A stretch of 55,154 nucleotides of DNA from Caenimonas sp. SL110 (GCF_001044395.1 NZ_JANU01000045.1:1-55154); one strand, 5' to 3'; shown: positions 17,089-25,987, numbered from the stretch's first letter. Numbers and translations: made by a program. The notes: generated by a model not told the origin, from the sequence alone.

Positions 17089-18054
17089 TCACTCCAGCTT
17101 CACGTTCCCCGCCGCCACCACCTGCGCCCAGCGCGCGCGTTCGGTCACGAAGAACTTGTCCTGTTCACCCGACGTCATCGTGACCACTTCAGCGCCCTGC
17201 CCTGCAAGCCGCGCGCGAATGTCGGGCGAGCGGATCACGCGGATCAGTTCTGCATTGAGCCGCTGAACAATCGCATCGGGCGTGCCGTTGGCAACCAGCA
17301 TGCCCTGCCACGTGCCCGACTCGAATCCGGCGATGCCCTGCTCTGCAATCGTCGGCACCTCGCCAATCAGCGGCATGCGGGTCCTCTTGGAAACGCCGAG
17401 CACCTTGAGCTTGCCCGACTGCACATGCGGCAGCGTGGCGAGCATGCCGTTCATCAGCACCTGGGTCTGGCCTGCAACCGTATCGAGCACCGCCTGCACG
17501 CCGCCCTTGTACGGCACGTACTGCCAACGCGCCCCACTCGCACGTTCGAGCGCGACACCCGCCAGATGCGGCGCGCTACCGGTCGCCGTCACTGCGAAGT
17601 TGAGATCCTTCTGTTTCGACAGCGCCACCAGTTCCTTGAGGTTGGACGCAGGCACCGACGGATGCACCACCAGCAAATGTGGCGAATACGCAAGCATGGT
17701 CACGCCACGCAAATCCTTTGACGGATCGAAGGCGAGCTTCGTGTACACCGACGGGCTGATCGCCAGGGCGCCGGTGTCGCACAGCAGCATGGTGTAGCCG
17801 TCGGGCGCGGACTTCGCAACGAGCTCCGCACCGAGGTTGCCGTTGGCCCCTGCCCGGTTTTCCACGATCACCGATTGCTTGAGCGCGTCGGAGAGCGGCT
17901 GGCTGATCGACCGCGCGATGATGTCTGACGACCCGCCCGGTGGATACGGCACGATGATGCGCAGCGTCTTCGAAGGCCACTTGTCCGCCTGGGCATGCAG
18001 GGCAGGAGCCGCAACCGCTGCAGCGACCGCGATGAATGTGCGTCGTTGAATCAT
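17089..18054 (-). CDS. Bug family tripartite tricarboxylate transporter binding protein
   Basis: A 321-residue periplasmic binding protein. Signal peptide MIQRRTFIAVAAAVAAPALHAQ; then the family marks IIVPYPPGGSSDIIAR, VENRAGANGNLGAELVAKSAPDGYTML and VPYKGGVQAVLDTVAGQTQVL. Bug proteins capture carboxylates or aromatic acids for TctAB-type carriers, which are not in this window. The ATG at 18054 has a GAGG ribosome site and begins the signal peptide. A FadR-type site sits just upstream at 18087, and the GntR regulator gene follows upstream on the same strand, so it is probably controlled by it. Confidence 0.92.
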   Translation of the reverse strand: MIQRRTFIAVAAAVAAPALHAQADKWPSKTLRIIVPYPPGGSSDIIARSISQPLSDALKQSVIVENRAGANGNLGAELVAKSAPDGYTMLLCDTGALAISPSVYTKLAFDPSKDLRGVTMLAYSPHLLVVHPSVPASNLKELVALSKQKDLNFAVTATGSAPHLAGVALERASGARWQYVPYKGGVQAVLDTVAGQTQVLMNGMLATLPHVQSGKLKVLGVSKRTRMPLIGEVPTIAEQGIAGFESGTWQGMLVANGTPDAIVQRLNAELIRVIRSPDIRARLAGQGAEVVTMTSGEQDKFFVTERARWAQVVAAGNVKLE

Positions 18055-18086
18055 GAAAACCTCAAAGTCATTGATGTTGTATGTTA

Positions 18087-18097
18087 TCGTACAACTA
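18087..18097. promoter_or_regulatory. Candidate FadR-type operator before the Bug gene
   Basis: The sequence TCGTACAACTA fits the FadR-subfamily pattern TNGTNNNACNA exactly, within a wider imperfect palindrome TTGTATG-TTAT-CGTACAA at 18077-18094. It lies 33 bases before the Bug start codon. A second match precedes the GntR gene, which supports autoregulation and control of the Bug gene. Confidence 0.5.
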
Positions 18098-18131
18098 AGC
18101 TTGGCAAGTCGCAATCTGGGGTTTCACCGGA

Positions 18132-18989
18132 TCAGGCTTTGCCGGAAGCTGCGGAAGGTGCCCGGCCCTGCCGCGCTTCCTGCCTTTGCGCATCTTCTTG
18201 CGCAACACGCAACCGCTCGCGACTGTTGGTGAGGTGGATGCGCATGGCCGCGCGGGCCGAATCGCTGTCGCGCCGCGCGATCGCCTGGAAAATTTCTTCG
18301 TGTTCGCGATGGACCCTGCGCAGGTATTGCCCCATGTCTTCATGCGCCACGCGCGACGAGTCGATGCGGGTGCGGGGAATCACCGTCGATCCCAGGTGGG
18401 TCATGATGTCCGCGAAGTACCGGTTGCCGGTTGCGTTGGCGATCGCGAGGTGAAAGCGGAAATCGGGCGAAACCGCATTGCCCGGCACATCGACATTGGC
18501 CTCGAACGCGTCGAGCGCTGCCCTCATTTCCTTGAGCTGCGCCTCTGTACGGCGCTGCGCCGCCAGCCCTGCGGATTCGGTTTCGAGGCTGACTCGCAAC
18601 TCCAGCACCGCCATCACGTCCACGGCCGTCGCGATGTCGGCCGGGTCGATTCCGAAGCCCTGCGAGCGGCGCGCTTCCAGCACAAAAGTGCCGATGCCAT
18701 GACGCGTTTCAACCAGGTCGGCGGCCTGCAATTTGGATAGCGCCTCGCGCACGACAGTACGACTCACGCCATATGCCTGCATGATCTCGGACTCGGTCGG
18801 CAGCTTGTCGCCGGCCTTGAGGACCTGCCCGCGAATCTGGGCGCCTATGCCTTCGACCAGGTCGTGAGCGAGGCTGCGCGAGCGCCTGCGCGCGGGCTGG
18901 GGTTCGCGCTCAACCGCCCTGCTTTTTTCGGCAGGATTGTCTGGATTGCGTGTGTCGCGCGCTGCTGATGACGTCGCCATGCGAGCCAT
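18132..18989 (-). CDS. GntR/FadR family transcriptional regulator (FCD domain)
   Basis: A 285-residue regulator. The N-terminal 40 residues are an Arg/Pro-rich tail; the winged helix spans about residues 40-105 (LPTESEIMQAYGVSRTVVREALSKLQAADLVETRHGIGTFV, quoted in two parts as LPTESEIMQAYGVSRTVVRE and its continuation). The C-terminal FCD domain (about 115-260) has the metal/ligand residues in the DFRFHLAIANATGN and HREHEEIFQAIARRD segments. FCD regulators bind small organic acids. The stop codon is 77 bases from the Bug gene start, and both are read leftwards, so they likely share control. No strong ribosome site is seen. Confidence 0.9.
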   Translation of the reverse strand: MARMATSSAARDTRNPDNPAEKSRAVEREPQPARRRSRSLAHDLVEGIGAQIRGQVLKAGDKLPTESEIMQAYGVSRTVVREALSKLQAADLVETRHGIGTFVLEARRSQGFGIDPADIATAVDVMAVLELRVSLETESAGLAAQRRTEAQLKEMRAALDAFEANVDVPGNAVSPDFRFHLAIANATGNRYFADIMTHLGSTVIPRTRIDSSRVAHEDMGQYLRRVHREHEEIFQAIARRDSDSARAAMRIHLTNSRERLRVAQEDAQRQEARQGRAPSAASGKA

Positions 18990-19004
18990 GATAATTCAAA
19001 CCAG

Positions 19005-19015
19005 TTGTATGACGA
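19005..19015. promoter_or_regulatory. Candidate FadR-type operator before the gntR gene
   Basis: TTGTATGACGA matches TNGTNNNACNA and forms a small near-palindrome GTTGT-ATG-ACGAC, 16 bases before the regulator's start codon. It is the likely autoregulatory site of the GntR protein. Confidence 0.45.
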
Positions 19016-19028
19016 CTGATAACGAAGA

Positions 19029-19110
19029 TGGATTGCGGATCGAGTCCGCAATGACAGCCTCTTGTCTGGTTGTCATGCCGGACTTGATCCGGCATCCACC
19101 GCGAAGCGGA
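19029..19110. repeat. Dispersed palindromic repeat, copy 4 (arms in reversed order)
   Basis: Right-type arm TGGATTGCGGATCGAGTCCG then CAATGACA (19029-19056), 14 bases, then left-type arm TGTCATGCCGGACTTGATCC then GGCATCCACCGCGAAGCGG (19071-19110). The arms are present in the opposite order to copy 2. It lies in the divergent gap between the gntR regulator and the isomerase gene. Confidence 0.8.
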
Positions 19111-19148
19111 CACTGCGCGCCACTAGCGGCGCGATTATCCTAGCGCCC

Positions 19149-19757
19149 ATGCCCTCCCCGCTCCACTTCCATTTCGACTTCATCTCACCCTACGGCTGGC
19201 TCGCGAGCCTGCGCATTGCCGAGCTGGCGGCGCGTCACGGCCGTGACGTGAACTGGAACGTGATGCTGCTGGGCGTTTCAGTGCTCAAGGTCATGGGCCT
19301 CAAACCGCTGCTCGACACACCGCTCAAAGGCGATTACGTGCGCCGCGACATCCCGCGCCACATTCGCAAACTCGGCCTGAAGATGGAGCGCGATCTCGAC
19401 GCGCCCGTCAGCAATCCGCTGCCCGCCGCACGCGCTTTCTGCCTGGTCAAGCACCACCACCCTCATCTGCAGGCGCCGATGGCGCAAGCGCTCTATCACG
19501 CGTACTGGGCTCAGGGAAAAGACCTGTCCACACCGCAAGCGGTGGCGTCAGTTCAGCTGCCCGACGGCATGGATGCGAAGTGGCTCGAAACCGAAGTGCA
19601 GGGCGAATTCGCCGCGACGCTGCTGCGCCGCGAAGTGGATGCCTCCCTGCGCGCGGGCGTGTTCGGCTCGCCCACCTTCATCATCGACGGCGAGATGTTC
19701 TGGGGTTACGACCGGTTGCCCGATGTCGAGGAGTGGCTGGCCACCGGCGGCTGGTGA
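19149..19757 (+). CDS. 2-hydroxychromene-2-carboxylate isomerase family protein (DsbA/GST-kappa fold)
   Basis: A 202-residue thioredoxin-fold protein. The N-terminus HFHFDFISPYGWLASLRIAEL carries the active Ser-Pro of the HCCA isomerase family, and the C-terminal GVFGSPTFIIDGEMFWGYDRLPDVEEWL contains the cis-Pro turn and glutathione-binding features. Family members isomerise ring-opened aromatic intermediates with glutathione. The ATG at 19149 is chosen because upstream codons run into the repeat. Its 3' end overlaps the convergent acyl-CoA synthetase gene by 52 bases. Link to aromatic catabolism is supported by the neighbourhood. Confidence 0.85.
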   Translation: MPSPLHFHFDFISPYGWLASLRIAELAARHGRDVNWNVMLLGVSVLKVMGLKPLLDTPLKGDYVRRDIPRHIRKLGLKMERDLDAPVSNPLPAARAFCLVKHHHPHLQAPMAQALYHAYWAQGKDLSTPQAVASVQLPDGMDAKWLETEVQGEFAATLLRREVDASLRAGVFGSPTFIIDGEMFWGYDRLPDVEEWLATGGW

Positions 19758-21607
19758 TCGAACGCGAACGAGACTCGCACTGCAATCGCGCCTAGTGCAT
19801 CGCGCAGCCGCTGGACCAGCGCTTCGTCAGCATCGCCAGAGATGCGCACTGCCGTGCCGCCCTCCGTTGACGAAACATCGAGACTGCGCGGCCCTGCGAT
19901 CGGTGACAACACTTCGAGCAGCTTCAACTCGATGGCCTTCAGCCGCAGCGCAGGCTTGAACACCTTGCCAATGGCCGTGAGCGGCAACGCATCGAGCACC
20001 ACAACACGGCGCGGCGTCGCAGGCCGTTCATAGACCTGCGGTGACACGGCAGCGAGCACCGCATCGCCAGTCACTTCCATGCCGGGCTTCAAGGTAACGA
20101 ATGCAACCGGCACTTCACCCGAATGCGCATCGGGCTCACCGACCACCGCGCACATCGCCACCGCAGGGTGCGCCAGAAAAGCCTCTTCAACGAGACCCGG
20201 ATCAATATTGTGCGAGCCGCGAATGATGACGTCTTTCGCGCGGCCGGTGACGTGGATGTAGCCGTTCGCGTCGATGTGCCCGAGGTCACCGGATATCAGC
20301 CAACCGCCCTCAAACATGCCCGAGTTGCGAGCGGCGTCGGTGTACCCGGGGCTCACGTTCGGGCCGCGCAGCACAATCACGCCGGTCTCGCCTGCGCCGC
20401 AGGGTTCATCAAGTTGCACGGAGTCGCCGCGCCACTTCACGGCCTTGACTTGCGAATACGGCAGCCTCAATCCAGCCGACCCGGGCACGCGCGCCGCACC
20501 CACGGGTTCGATCGAGACGAGGCCCGCGCATTCGGTCATCCCCAGGATGTTGCGCACAGCGATCCCGGTCGATGCCTCGAAGCGCGATGCCAGTTCATGG
20601 GGCAAGGGCGAACCGCCGGTGTACGCAACCCGCACGCTGCTGATGTCGGCGTCGACGGGCAGGTTGCAAAGCCCCGCGAGAATTGTCGGAACGCACGCGA
20701 GCGCGGTGACCTTCTCGCGCTCGCAGAACTTCCAGTAATTGCGCATGAACGCCGCATTGCGCATGCCGGTGACTGTGGGCAGCAACTGCGCCGCACCGAT
20801 GGCGAGCAGCGACAGGCCATAGACGAACGCGCCTGCAACATGGAAGAGCGGGAAGCCGTTGATCTCGACCGTGTGCTCATCGAACCCGTAGAACTGGTGC
20901 GCGAACCACGCCGTGTGCGCCTCGTTGCCATGCGTGTGCTGCACGAGCTTGGGCGCACCGGTGGTCCCGCCGGTATGGAACAGCGCGGCGATGGACTCGT
21001 GCGAGAGCTGCGGATCGAACTGCAGTTGATCAGGCTGGGCGGCCAGCGCTGCTTCGAATGAATCCGAAGATGCCGCAGATGCCGCAGATGCCGATAACGC
21101 GCCCTCCCCGATCCGCAAGACCTTGAAATCACCAATGCCCGGCACACGCGCAACCGTGCCCCACACATCGAGCTGCGGATGCGGCCCCAAGGCCACCACC
21201 ACTTTCGCACCGCTGGCCTTGAGCAGCGCAGCAATGTGATCGGGCTGCAGCATGAAGTTGATCGGGCACGCGCGACCTGCGACCTGCGCGCCCCACAGCG
21301 CGTACTGCGTGGACGGAACATTCGGCGCAAGGATGGCGACAGCGTCGTTGCGCCCCACACCGAGGCTGCGAAACAGGTTGGCCGCGCGATGGATCTGCGC
21401 CAGGAGCGCTGCATAGCTGATGCGCTGCGCCACCGCATCCAGCTCGCCAGACGCCAGATACGCGAACGCCGTGCGATCGCCAAATCGCTGCGCTGCGCGC
21501 GCGATCAGCCCGTAGGTCGTTCGAGCGGGAATCGCCTCTTCGTACGGCGTTCGCTCCAGCGCGTCGATGTCGGCCAGGCTGCGAAAAAAGCCGCCCGGCA
21601 CGGTCAT
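19706..21607 (-). CDS. AMP-dependent acyl-CoA synthetase/ligase
   Basis: A 633-residue ANL-superfamily ligase that adenylates a carboxylic acid and makes its CoA thioester. The AMP-binding P-loop is ALFHTGGTTGAPKLVQHTH (about residues 210-228), the second core motif NILGMTECAGLVS, and the C-terminal hinge motif GDLGHIDANGYIHVTGRAKDVIIRG; the catalytic Lys is in TAIGKVFKPALR. An extra Ala/Ser-rich segment (about 174-184) comes from a 9-bp tandem repeat at 21069-21095. The start overlaps the stop of the amidohydrolase gene upstream by four bases. The substrate may be an aromatic or branched acid. Confidence 0.9.
   Translation of the reverse strand: MTVPGGFFRSLADIDALERTPYEEAIPARTTYGLIARAAQRFGDRTAFAYLASGELDAVAQRISYAALLAQIHRAANLFRSLGVGRNDAVAILAPNVPSTQYALWGAQVAGRACPINFMLQPDHIAALLKASGAKVVVALGPHPQLDVWGTVARVPGIGDFKVLRIGEGALSASAASAASSDSFEAALAAQPDQLQFDPQLSHESIAALFHTGGTTGAPKLVQHTHGNEAHTAWFAHQFYGFDEHTVEINGFPLFHVAGAFVYGLSLLAIGAAQLLPTVTGMRNAAFMRNYWKFCEREKVTALACVPTILAGLCNLPVDADISSVRVAYTGGSPLPHELASRFEASTGIAVRNILGMTECAGLVSIEPVGAARVPGSAGLRLPYSQVKAVKWRGDSVQLDEPCGAGETGVIVLRGPNVSPGYTDAARNSGMFEGGWLISGDLGHIDANGYIHVTGRAKDVIIRGSHNIDPGLVEEAFLAHPAVAMCAVVGEPDAHSGEVPVAFVTLKPGMEVTGDAVLAAVSPQVYERPATPRRVVVLDALPLTAIGKVFKPALRLKAIELKLLEVLSPIAGPRSLDVSSTEGGTAVRISGDADEALVQRLRDALGAIAVRVSFAFDHQPPVASHSSTSGNRS
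21069..21095. repeat. Short in-frame tandem repeat, 9-bp unit
   Basis: The unit GATGCCGCA is repeated three times (the third ends in GAT) inside the acyl-CoA synthetase gene, giving an Ala-Ser-rich stretch. The unit length preserves the frame. It is a candidate length-variable site. Confidence 0.5.
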
Positions 21608-22473
21608 TCCTTATCCAGTCCCAGCAGGCGAACCGCGTTGCCCTTGAGGATGCCGGGCATCACCTCGGGCTTGAACCCCGCCTCTTCAAAATCCTTCATC
21701 CATCGCTCAGGCGTGATGAGCGGATAGTCGCTGCCGAACAGCACGCGGTCCTTGAGCAGCGTGTTGGCGTACTGCACGAGTTGCTTCGGAAAATACTTCG
21801 GGCTCCAGCCGGACAGGTCGATCCACACATTGGGTTTGTGGGTTGCAACCGACAGCGCCTCGTCTTGCCACGGAAAGCTCGGATGCGCCATCACGATCTG
21901 CATGTCGGGAAACGAGATCGCCACATCGTCCAGGTGAATCGGGTTGCTGTACTCCAGCCGAAGGCCGCCACCGCAGCGCATGCCCGAGCCGATGCCGCTG
22001 TGGCCCGTGTGAAAAATCGCGGGCAGCTTGTGCTCGTTGATGACCTCGTAGATCGGCCACGCCATCTTGTCGTAGGGGTGGTAGCCCTGCACTGTCGGGT
22101 GGAACTTGAAGCCCTTCACGCCATGCTCCTTGATGAGCCGCTCGGCTTCGCGCGCGCCCATCTTTCCCTTGTGCGGATCGATGCTGGCAAAGCACATCAT
22201 CATGTCGCTGTTTTCTTTGGCAGCCTGCGCGATTTCCTCGTTGGGAATGCGGCGGCGGCCCAGGTTGGACTCGCTGTCCACCGTGAACATGACCAGGCCG
22301 ATCTTTCGTTCACGGTAGTAAGCAATCGTCTCGGCGATGGTGGGCCGGCGGTTCGAGCGAAAGTACTTGTCGGCGGCGCGGTCGTACTCTTCGCCGTAGT
22401 TGTCAAAGGGGTTCCAGCAGCTGACTTCTGCGTGTGTGTGTACGTCAATCGCGATGAGGTTCTTGTGGTCCAT
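21604..22473 (-). CDS. Amidohydrolase family protein (TIM-barrel metal hydrolase/decarboxylase)
   Basis: A 289-residue metal-dependent hydrolase of the ACMSD/amidohydrolase_2 type. Metal ligands: DVHTHAE near residue 8, HTGHSG in the middle, MAHPSFPW, and FGSDYP near the end. Members decarboxylate or hydrolyse aromatic and ring-opened acids. The ATG at 22473 has a GGAG ribosome site; longer starts are poor. It is the first gene of a two-gene minus-strand unit with the acyl-CoA synthetase and is divergent from the crotonase gene. Confidence 0.87.
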   Translation of the reverse strand: MDHKNLIAIDVHTHAEVSCWNPFDNYGEEYDRAADKYFRSNRRPTIAETIAYYRERKIGLVMFTVDSESNLGRRRIPNEEIAQAAKENSDMMMCFASIDPHKGKMGAREAERLIKEHGVKGFKFHPTVQGYHPYDKMAWPIYEVINEHKLPAIFHTGHSGIGSGMRCGGGLRLEYSNPIHLDDVAISFPDMQIVMAHPSFPWQDEALSVATHKPNVWIDLSGWSPKYFPKQLVQYANTLLKDRVLFGSDYPLITPERWMKDFEEAGFKPEVMPGILKGNAVRLLGLDKE

Positions 22474-22532
22474 GCTTGTCTCCGTCATGCGGTCCGCGGC
22501 TAGGGTAAGTCCTAGTCCGCCGGCCTTGAATT

Positions 22533-22559
22533 GGTTATTATTTATAACAATAATCAACC
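22533..22559. promoter_or_regulatory. AT-rich palindrome in the divergent promoter region
   Basis: The palindrome GGTTATTATT-TATAACA-ATAATCAACC (one base offset in the right arm) sits midway between the amidohydrolase and crotonase start codons in an otherwise GC-rich gap. AT-rich two-fold sites of this length are typical of MarR-family operators, and a MarR gene lies at the end of the plus-strand cluster (28061). It could control both directions. Confidence 0.5.
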
Positions 22560-22577
22560 CGATTGGCAAACCCCGAC

Positions 22578-23351
22578 ATGACATCCAAAGACGTTCAACT
22601 CGAAATCCACGACGCTGTAGCCGTCGTGCGGCTGACCCGCCCCGCCAAGCGCAATGCGCTGTCCGATGGGCTCATCCTGGCCGTGCGCAAGATGTTCGAG
22701 GAAATGCCCGCCAGTGTGCGCGCAATCGTGCTCGATGGCGAGGGCGAACACTTCTGCGCGGGGCTGGATCTGTCGGAGCTGAAAGAGCGCGACGCAGGCG
22801 CCGGCATGCACCACTCGCGCATGTGGCATGCCGCCCTGGAAGCCGTGCAGTACGGTCCTGCGCCGGTCATTGCGGCGCTGCATGGCGCGGTGGTGGGCGG
22901 CGGTCTTGAACTGGCAAGCGCCTGCCACATCCGCGTCGCAGACGAATCGACCTTTTACGCCCTGCCCGAAGGCTCGCGCGGCATCTTCGTGGGCGGCGGC
23001 GGCGCAGTGCGCATCCCCCGTCTGATCGGCGCGGCGCGCATGGTGGACATGATGCTCACCGGCCGTGTCTACAACGCCCAGGACGGCGAGAAGATCGGCC
23101 TGGCCCAGTACCTCGTACCGCAGGGCACGGCCTTCGACAAGGCCATGGAACTGGCCAAACGCGTCGCGACCAATGCGCCGCTCACCAACTACGCGCTGAT
23201 GCATGCCCTGCCCCGCATCGCCGAGCAACCCGCCGACCAGGGCTTTCTCACCGAAGCGCTCATGGCCGCGATTGCACAGAGCGCCCCCGAAGCCAAAAGC
23301 CGCGTGAAGGACTTCCTTGAAGGCCGCGCGAGCAAAGTCAAGAAAGCCTGA
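22578..23351 (+). CDS. Crotonase / enoyl-CoA hydratase family protein
   Basis: A 257-residue crotonase-fold enzyme. The oxyanion-hole residues are in HFCAGLDLSEL (about 58) and in ALHGAVVGGGLELASACHIRVAD (about 100-120). It likely hydrates an enoyl-CoA made by the ligase encoded next to it. The active-site Glu region reads LPEGSRGIFVGGGGAVRIPR; feruloyl-CoA hydratase/lyases have a different sequence here, so retro-aldol cleavage is not certain. ATG at 22578 preferred over a TTG five codons earlier. Ends four bases before the next GTG start. Confidence 0.88.
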   Translation: MTSKDVQLEIHDAVAVVRLTRPAKRNALSDGLILAVRKMFEEMPASVRAIVLDGEGEHFCAGLDLSELKERDAGAGMHHSRMWHAALEAVQYGPAPVIAALHGAVVGGGLELASACHIRVADESTFYALPEGSRGIFVGGGGAVRIPRLIGAARMVDMMLTGRVYNAQDGEKIGLAQYLVPQGTAFDKAMELAKRVATNAPLTNYALMHALPRIAEQPADQGFLTEALMAAIAQSAPEAKSRVKDFLEGRASKVKKA

Positions 23352-23355
23352 ACAC

Positions 23356-25188
23356 GTGAGCACTGTGTCGCCCCGCTATCGGCCCCTGGAGTTCGGCGTC
23401 ACCCGCGTGACGGTGCGCGAGGGTGTTGGCGGCATCCGTTATCTGCGTGCCGACCAGGACCTGCAAGACTGTGCGCCACGCATCACCGATCGGCTGGTTC
23501 ACTGGGCGCAGACCGCGCCCGACCGCACCTTCATTGCACGTCGCACTCGCAACGCCGATGGCACGCCCGGTGCATGGCAACACATCACCTATGCGCAAGC
23601 GCTCGACAAGGCACGACGTATCGGACAGGCCCTGATCGATCGCGGCCTCGACGCTCATCGCCCGGTCGCGATCCTGAGCGAGAACAGCCTGGAGCACGCG
23701 ATGCTGGCGCTGGGCTGCATCTACGCCGGTGTGCCCTATTGCCCCGTGTCGCCTGCGTATTCACTGGTCAGCCAGGACTACGACAAGCTGCGCCACGTCC
23801 TTGCCACGCTCACACCCGGACTCGTATTCGCAACCGATGAAGCCCGTTACGGCAAGGCTGTGCGTGCAACCGTCGGCGAAGGCACCGAAGTGATCTACGG
23901 CCAGCCGCCCGAGAGCGAGCCGACGCCTGCCGTCGATGCCGCCATGCAGGCGACCGGCCCCGACACCATCGTCAAGTTCCTGTTCACATCCGGCTCGACC
24001 AAGCTGCCCAAGGCTGTGGTCAACACCCACGGCATGTGGTGCGCCAACCAGCAGCAGATGCGCCAGTCGATGCCGGTGCTGGCACAAGACGCGCCAGTGC
24101 TGATCGACTGGTTGCCCTGGAACCACACCTTCGGCGGCAACCATAACTTCGGCCTCACGCTCTACAACGGCGGCACGCTGCACATCGACGACGGCAAGCC
24201 CACGCCTGCGCTGGTGGCCGAGACGCTGCACAACCTGCGCGAGATTGCGCCCACCGTTTACTTCAATGTGCCCACCGGCTTTGAAGCCATCGCCAATGCG
24301 ATGAAGACCGATGACCAGCTGCGCCGCAACCTGCTGTCGCGCGTGCAGATGTTTTTCTATGCAGGCGCTGCGCTCGCGCAGCCGGTGTGGGACGCGCTGC
24401 ACGAGAGCCAGGAGCGCGAGATCGGCGAACGCATCGTGATGGGCACGGGTCTTGGCATGACCGAGTCGTCGCCCTTCGGCATCTTCATCACCAACCCGAG
24501 CGTGAAGTCGGGCTACCTCGGTGTTCCGACGCCGGGCCTCGAACTCAAGCTGGTGCCGACTGACGGCAAGACCGAGGTTCGCTACAAGGGTCCGAACATC
24601 ACGCCGGGTTACTGGCGCAATGTTGAAGCGACCCAGGAGAGCTTCGACGAGGAAGGCTTCTTTTGCACCGGCGACGCCGTGCTGTGGATCGATGAAAGCG
24701 ATGTGCACCAGGGCCTGAAGTTCGATGGGCGCATCGCAGAAGACTTCAAGCTCGCGACCGGCACCTTTGTGTCCGTGGGCCCGCTTCGCGCCAGGATCAT
24801 CGCGGCAGGCGCGCCCTATGTGCAGGACGCGGTCATCACCGGCCTGAACCTCAACGAAGTCGGTGCGCTGATTTTTCCGACGCCTGCGGTGCGCAAGCTT
24901 GCAGGCCTGGCCCACACCGCATCGATGAAGGACGTGCTGGAAAGCGCGCCCGTTCAGGCGCACTTCCAGAAAGTGGCCGACGAGCTTGCAGCGACTGCAA
25001 CCGGCAGCGCAAGCCGCGTCGCGCGCCTGCACCTGATGCACGAGCCGCCTTCCATCGACAGGGGCGAAGTCACCGACAAGGGCTCGATCAACCAGCGCGC
25101 CGTGCTCAAGCATCGCGATGCATTGGTCAATGCGCTGCACGACGGCAGCTTGCCCTTCACATTGAAACCGCAAGGATCAAAGTCATGA
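23356..25188 (+). CDS. Feruloyl-CoA synthase-type AMP-dependent ligase
   Basis: A 610-residue ANL-superfamily ligase of the feruloyl-CoA synthase/Fcs type. Marks: FLFTSGSTKLPKAVVNTH (P-loop), WLPWNHTFGGNHNFGLTLYNGG, GTGLGMTESSPFGIF and GDAVLWIDESDVHQGLKFDGR. It would convert a hydroxycinnamate-type acid to its CoA ester. It starts at GTG 23356, 4 bases after the crotonase stop, and its stop overlaps the next ATG by four bases. The neighbouring crotonase and SDR suggest that the CoA ester is then hydrated and oxidised. Confidence 0.88.
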   Translation: MSTVSPRYRPLEFGVTRVTVREGVGGIRYLRADQDLQDCAPRITDRLVHWAQTAPDRTFIARRTRNADGTPGAWQHITYAQALDKARRIGQALIDRGLDAHRPVAILSENSLEHAMLALGCIYAGVPYCPVSPAYSLVSQDYDKLRHVLATLTPGLVFATDEARYGKAVRATVGEGTEVIYGQPPESEPTPAVDAAMQATGPDTIVKFLFTSGSTKLPKAVVNTHGMWCANQQQMRQSMPVLAQDAPVLIDWLPWNHTFGGNHNFGLTLYNGGTLHIDDGKPTPALVAETLHNLREIAPTVYFNVPTGFEAIANAMKTDDQLRRNLLSRVQMFFYAGAALAQPVWDALHESQEREIGERIVMGTGLGMTESSPFGIFITNPSVKSGYLGVPTPGLELKLVPTDGKTEVRYKGPNITPGYWRNVEATQESFDEEGFFCTGDAVLWIDESDVHQGLKFDGRIAEDFKLATGTFVSVGPLRARIIAAGAPYVQDAVITGLNLNEVGALIFPTPAVRKLAGLAHTASMKDVLESAPVQAHFQKVADELAATATGSASRVARLHLMHEPPSIDRGEVTDKGSINQRAVLKHRDALVNALHDGSLPFTLKPQGSKS

Positions 25189-25949
25189 ACATCCAGGGAC
25201 AGGCAGCCCTCGTCACCGGTGGCGCATCGGGTCTTGGCGAAGCGACGGCGCGTGAACTCGCACGTCTTGGCGCGAAGGTCGCCGTGCTTGACGTGAATCT
25301 TGAGCTGGCGCAAAAGGTCGCTGACGAGATTGGCGGCGTCGCCTGTCAGTGCGACATCACCAACGCCGAAAGCGCGATTGCTGCGCTGGCGAAAGCATCC
25401 GCTGCGCACGGCCCAGCCCGCATCCTGATGAACATTGCAGGCATCGGCTCGGCCAAGCGCATCGTGCAGAAGGACGGCTCGCCCGCAGCGCTGGAAGACT
25501 TTGCGCGCGTGGTCAACGTCAACCTGATCGGCAGCTACAACATGAGTCGGCTCTTCGCTGCCGAGTGCGCCAAGCTGGCGCCACTGGAAGACGGCGAGCG
25601 CGGCGTGATGATGTTCACCGCATCGGTTGCCGCCTTCGACGGACAGGTCGGCCAGCAGGCCTACAGCGCCTCGAAGGGCGGGCTGGTCGGCATGACGCTG
25701 CCGATGGCACGCGACCTCGCGCAACACGCGATTCGCGTTTGCACCGTCGCACCGGGCCTGTTTGCCACGCCGCTGATGAAGCAGTTGCCCGAAGCCGTGC
25801 AGCAATCGCTTGCGGCGTCGATTCCCTTCCCGCCGCGTCTGGGCAAGCCCGAAGAGTTCGCCCAGCTCGCCTGCCACATCGTCACCAACAACCACCTCAA
25901 CGGCGAAGTGATCCGCCTTGATGGAGCGCTGCGCATGGCGCCGCGCTAG
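25185..25949 (+). CDS. SDR family oxidoreductase, 3-hydroxyacyl-CoA dehydrogenase-like
   Basis: A 254-residue short-chain dehydrogenase. Cofactor motif TGGASGLGEA (about residues 11-20) with an acidic residue in VLDVN favouring NAD; NIAG at about 84; catalytic YSASK near residue 161. It is closest in pattern to type II 3-hydroxyacyl-CoA dehydrogenases (the PGLFATPLMKQLP segment). Translationally coupled to the ligase (ATGA). In the cluster it would oxidise the 3-hydroxyacyl-CoA made by the crotonase. Confidence 0.9.
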   Translation: MNIQGQAALVTGGASGLGEATARELARLGAKVAVLDVNLELAQKVADEIGGVACQCDITNAESAIAALAKASAAHGPARILMNIAGIGSAKRIVQKDGSPAALEDFARVVNVNLIGSYNMSRLFAAECAKLAPLEDGERGVMMFTASVAAFDGQVGQQAYSASKGGLVGMTLPMARDLAQHAIRVCTVAPGLFATPLMKQLPEAVQQSLAASIPFPPRLGKPEEFAQLACHIVTNNHLNGEVIRLDGALRMAPR

Positions 25950-25987
25950 GGCACACCGATCACAACTTTCGATAAACGGAGACAACC

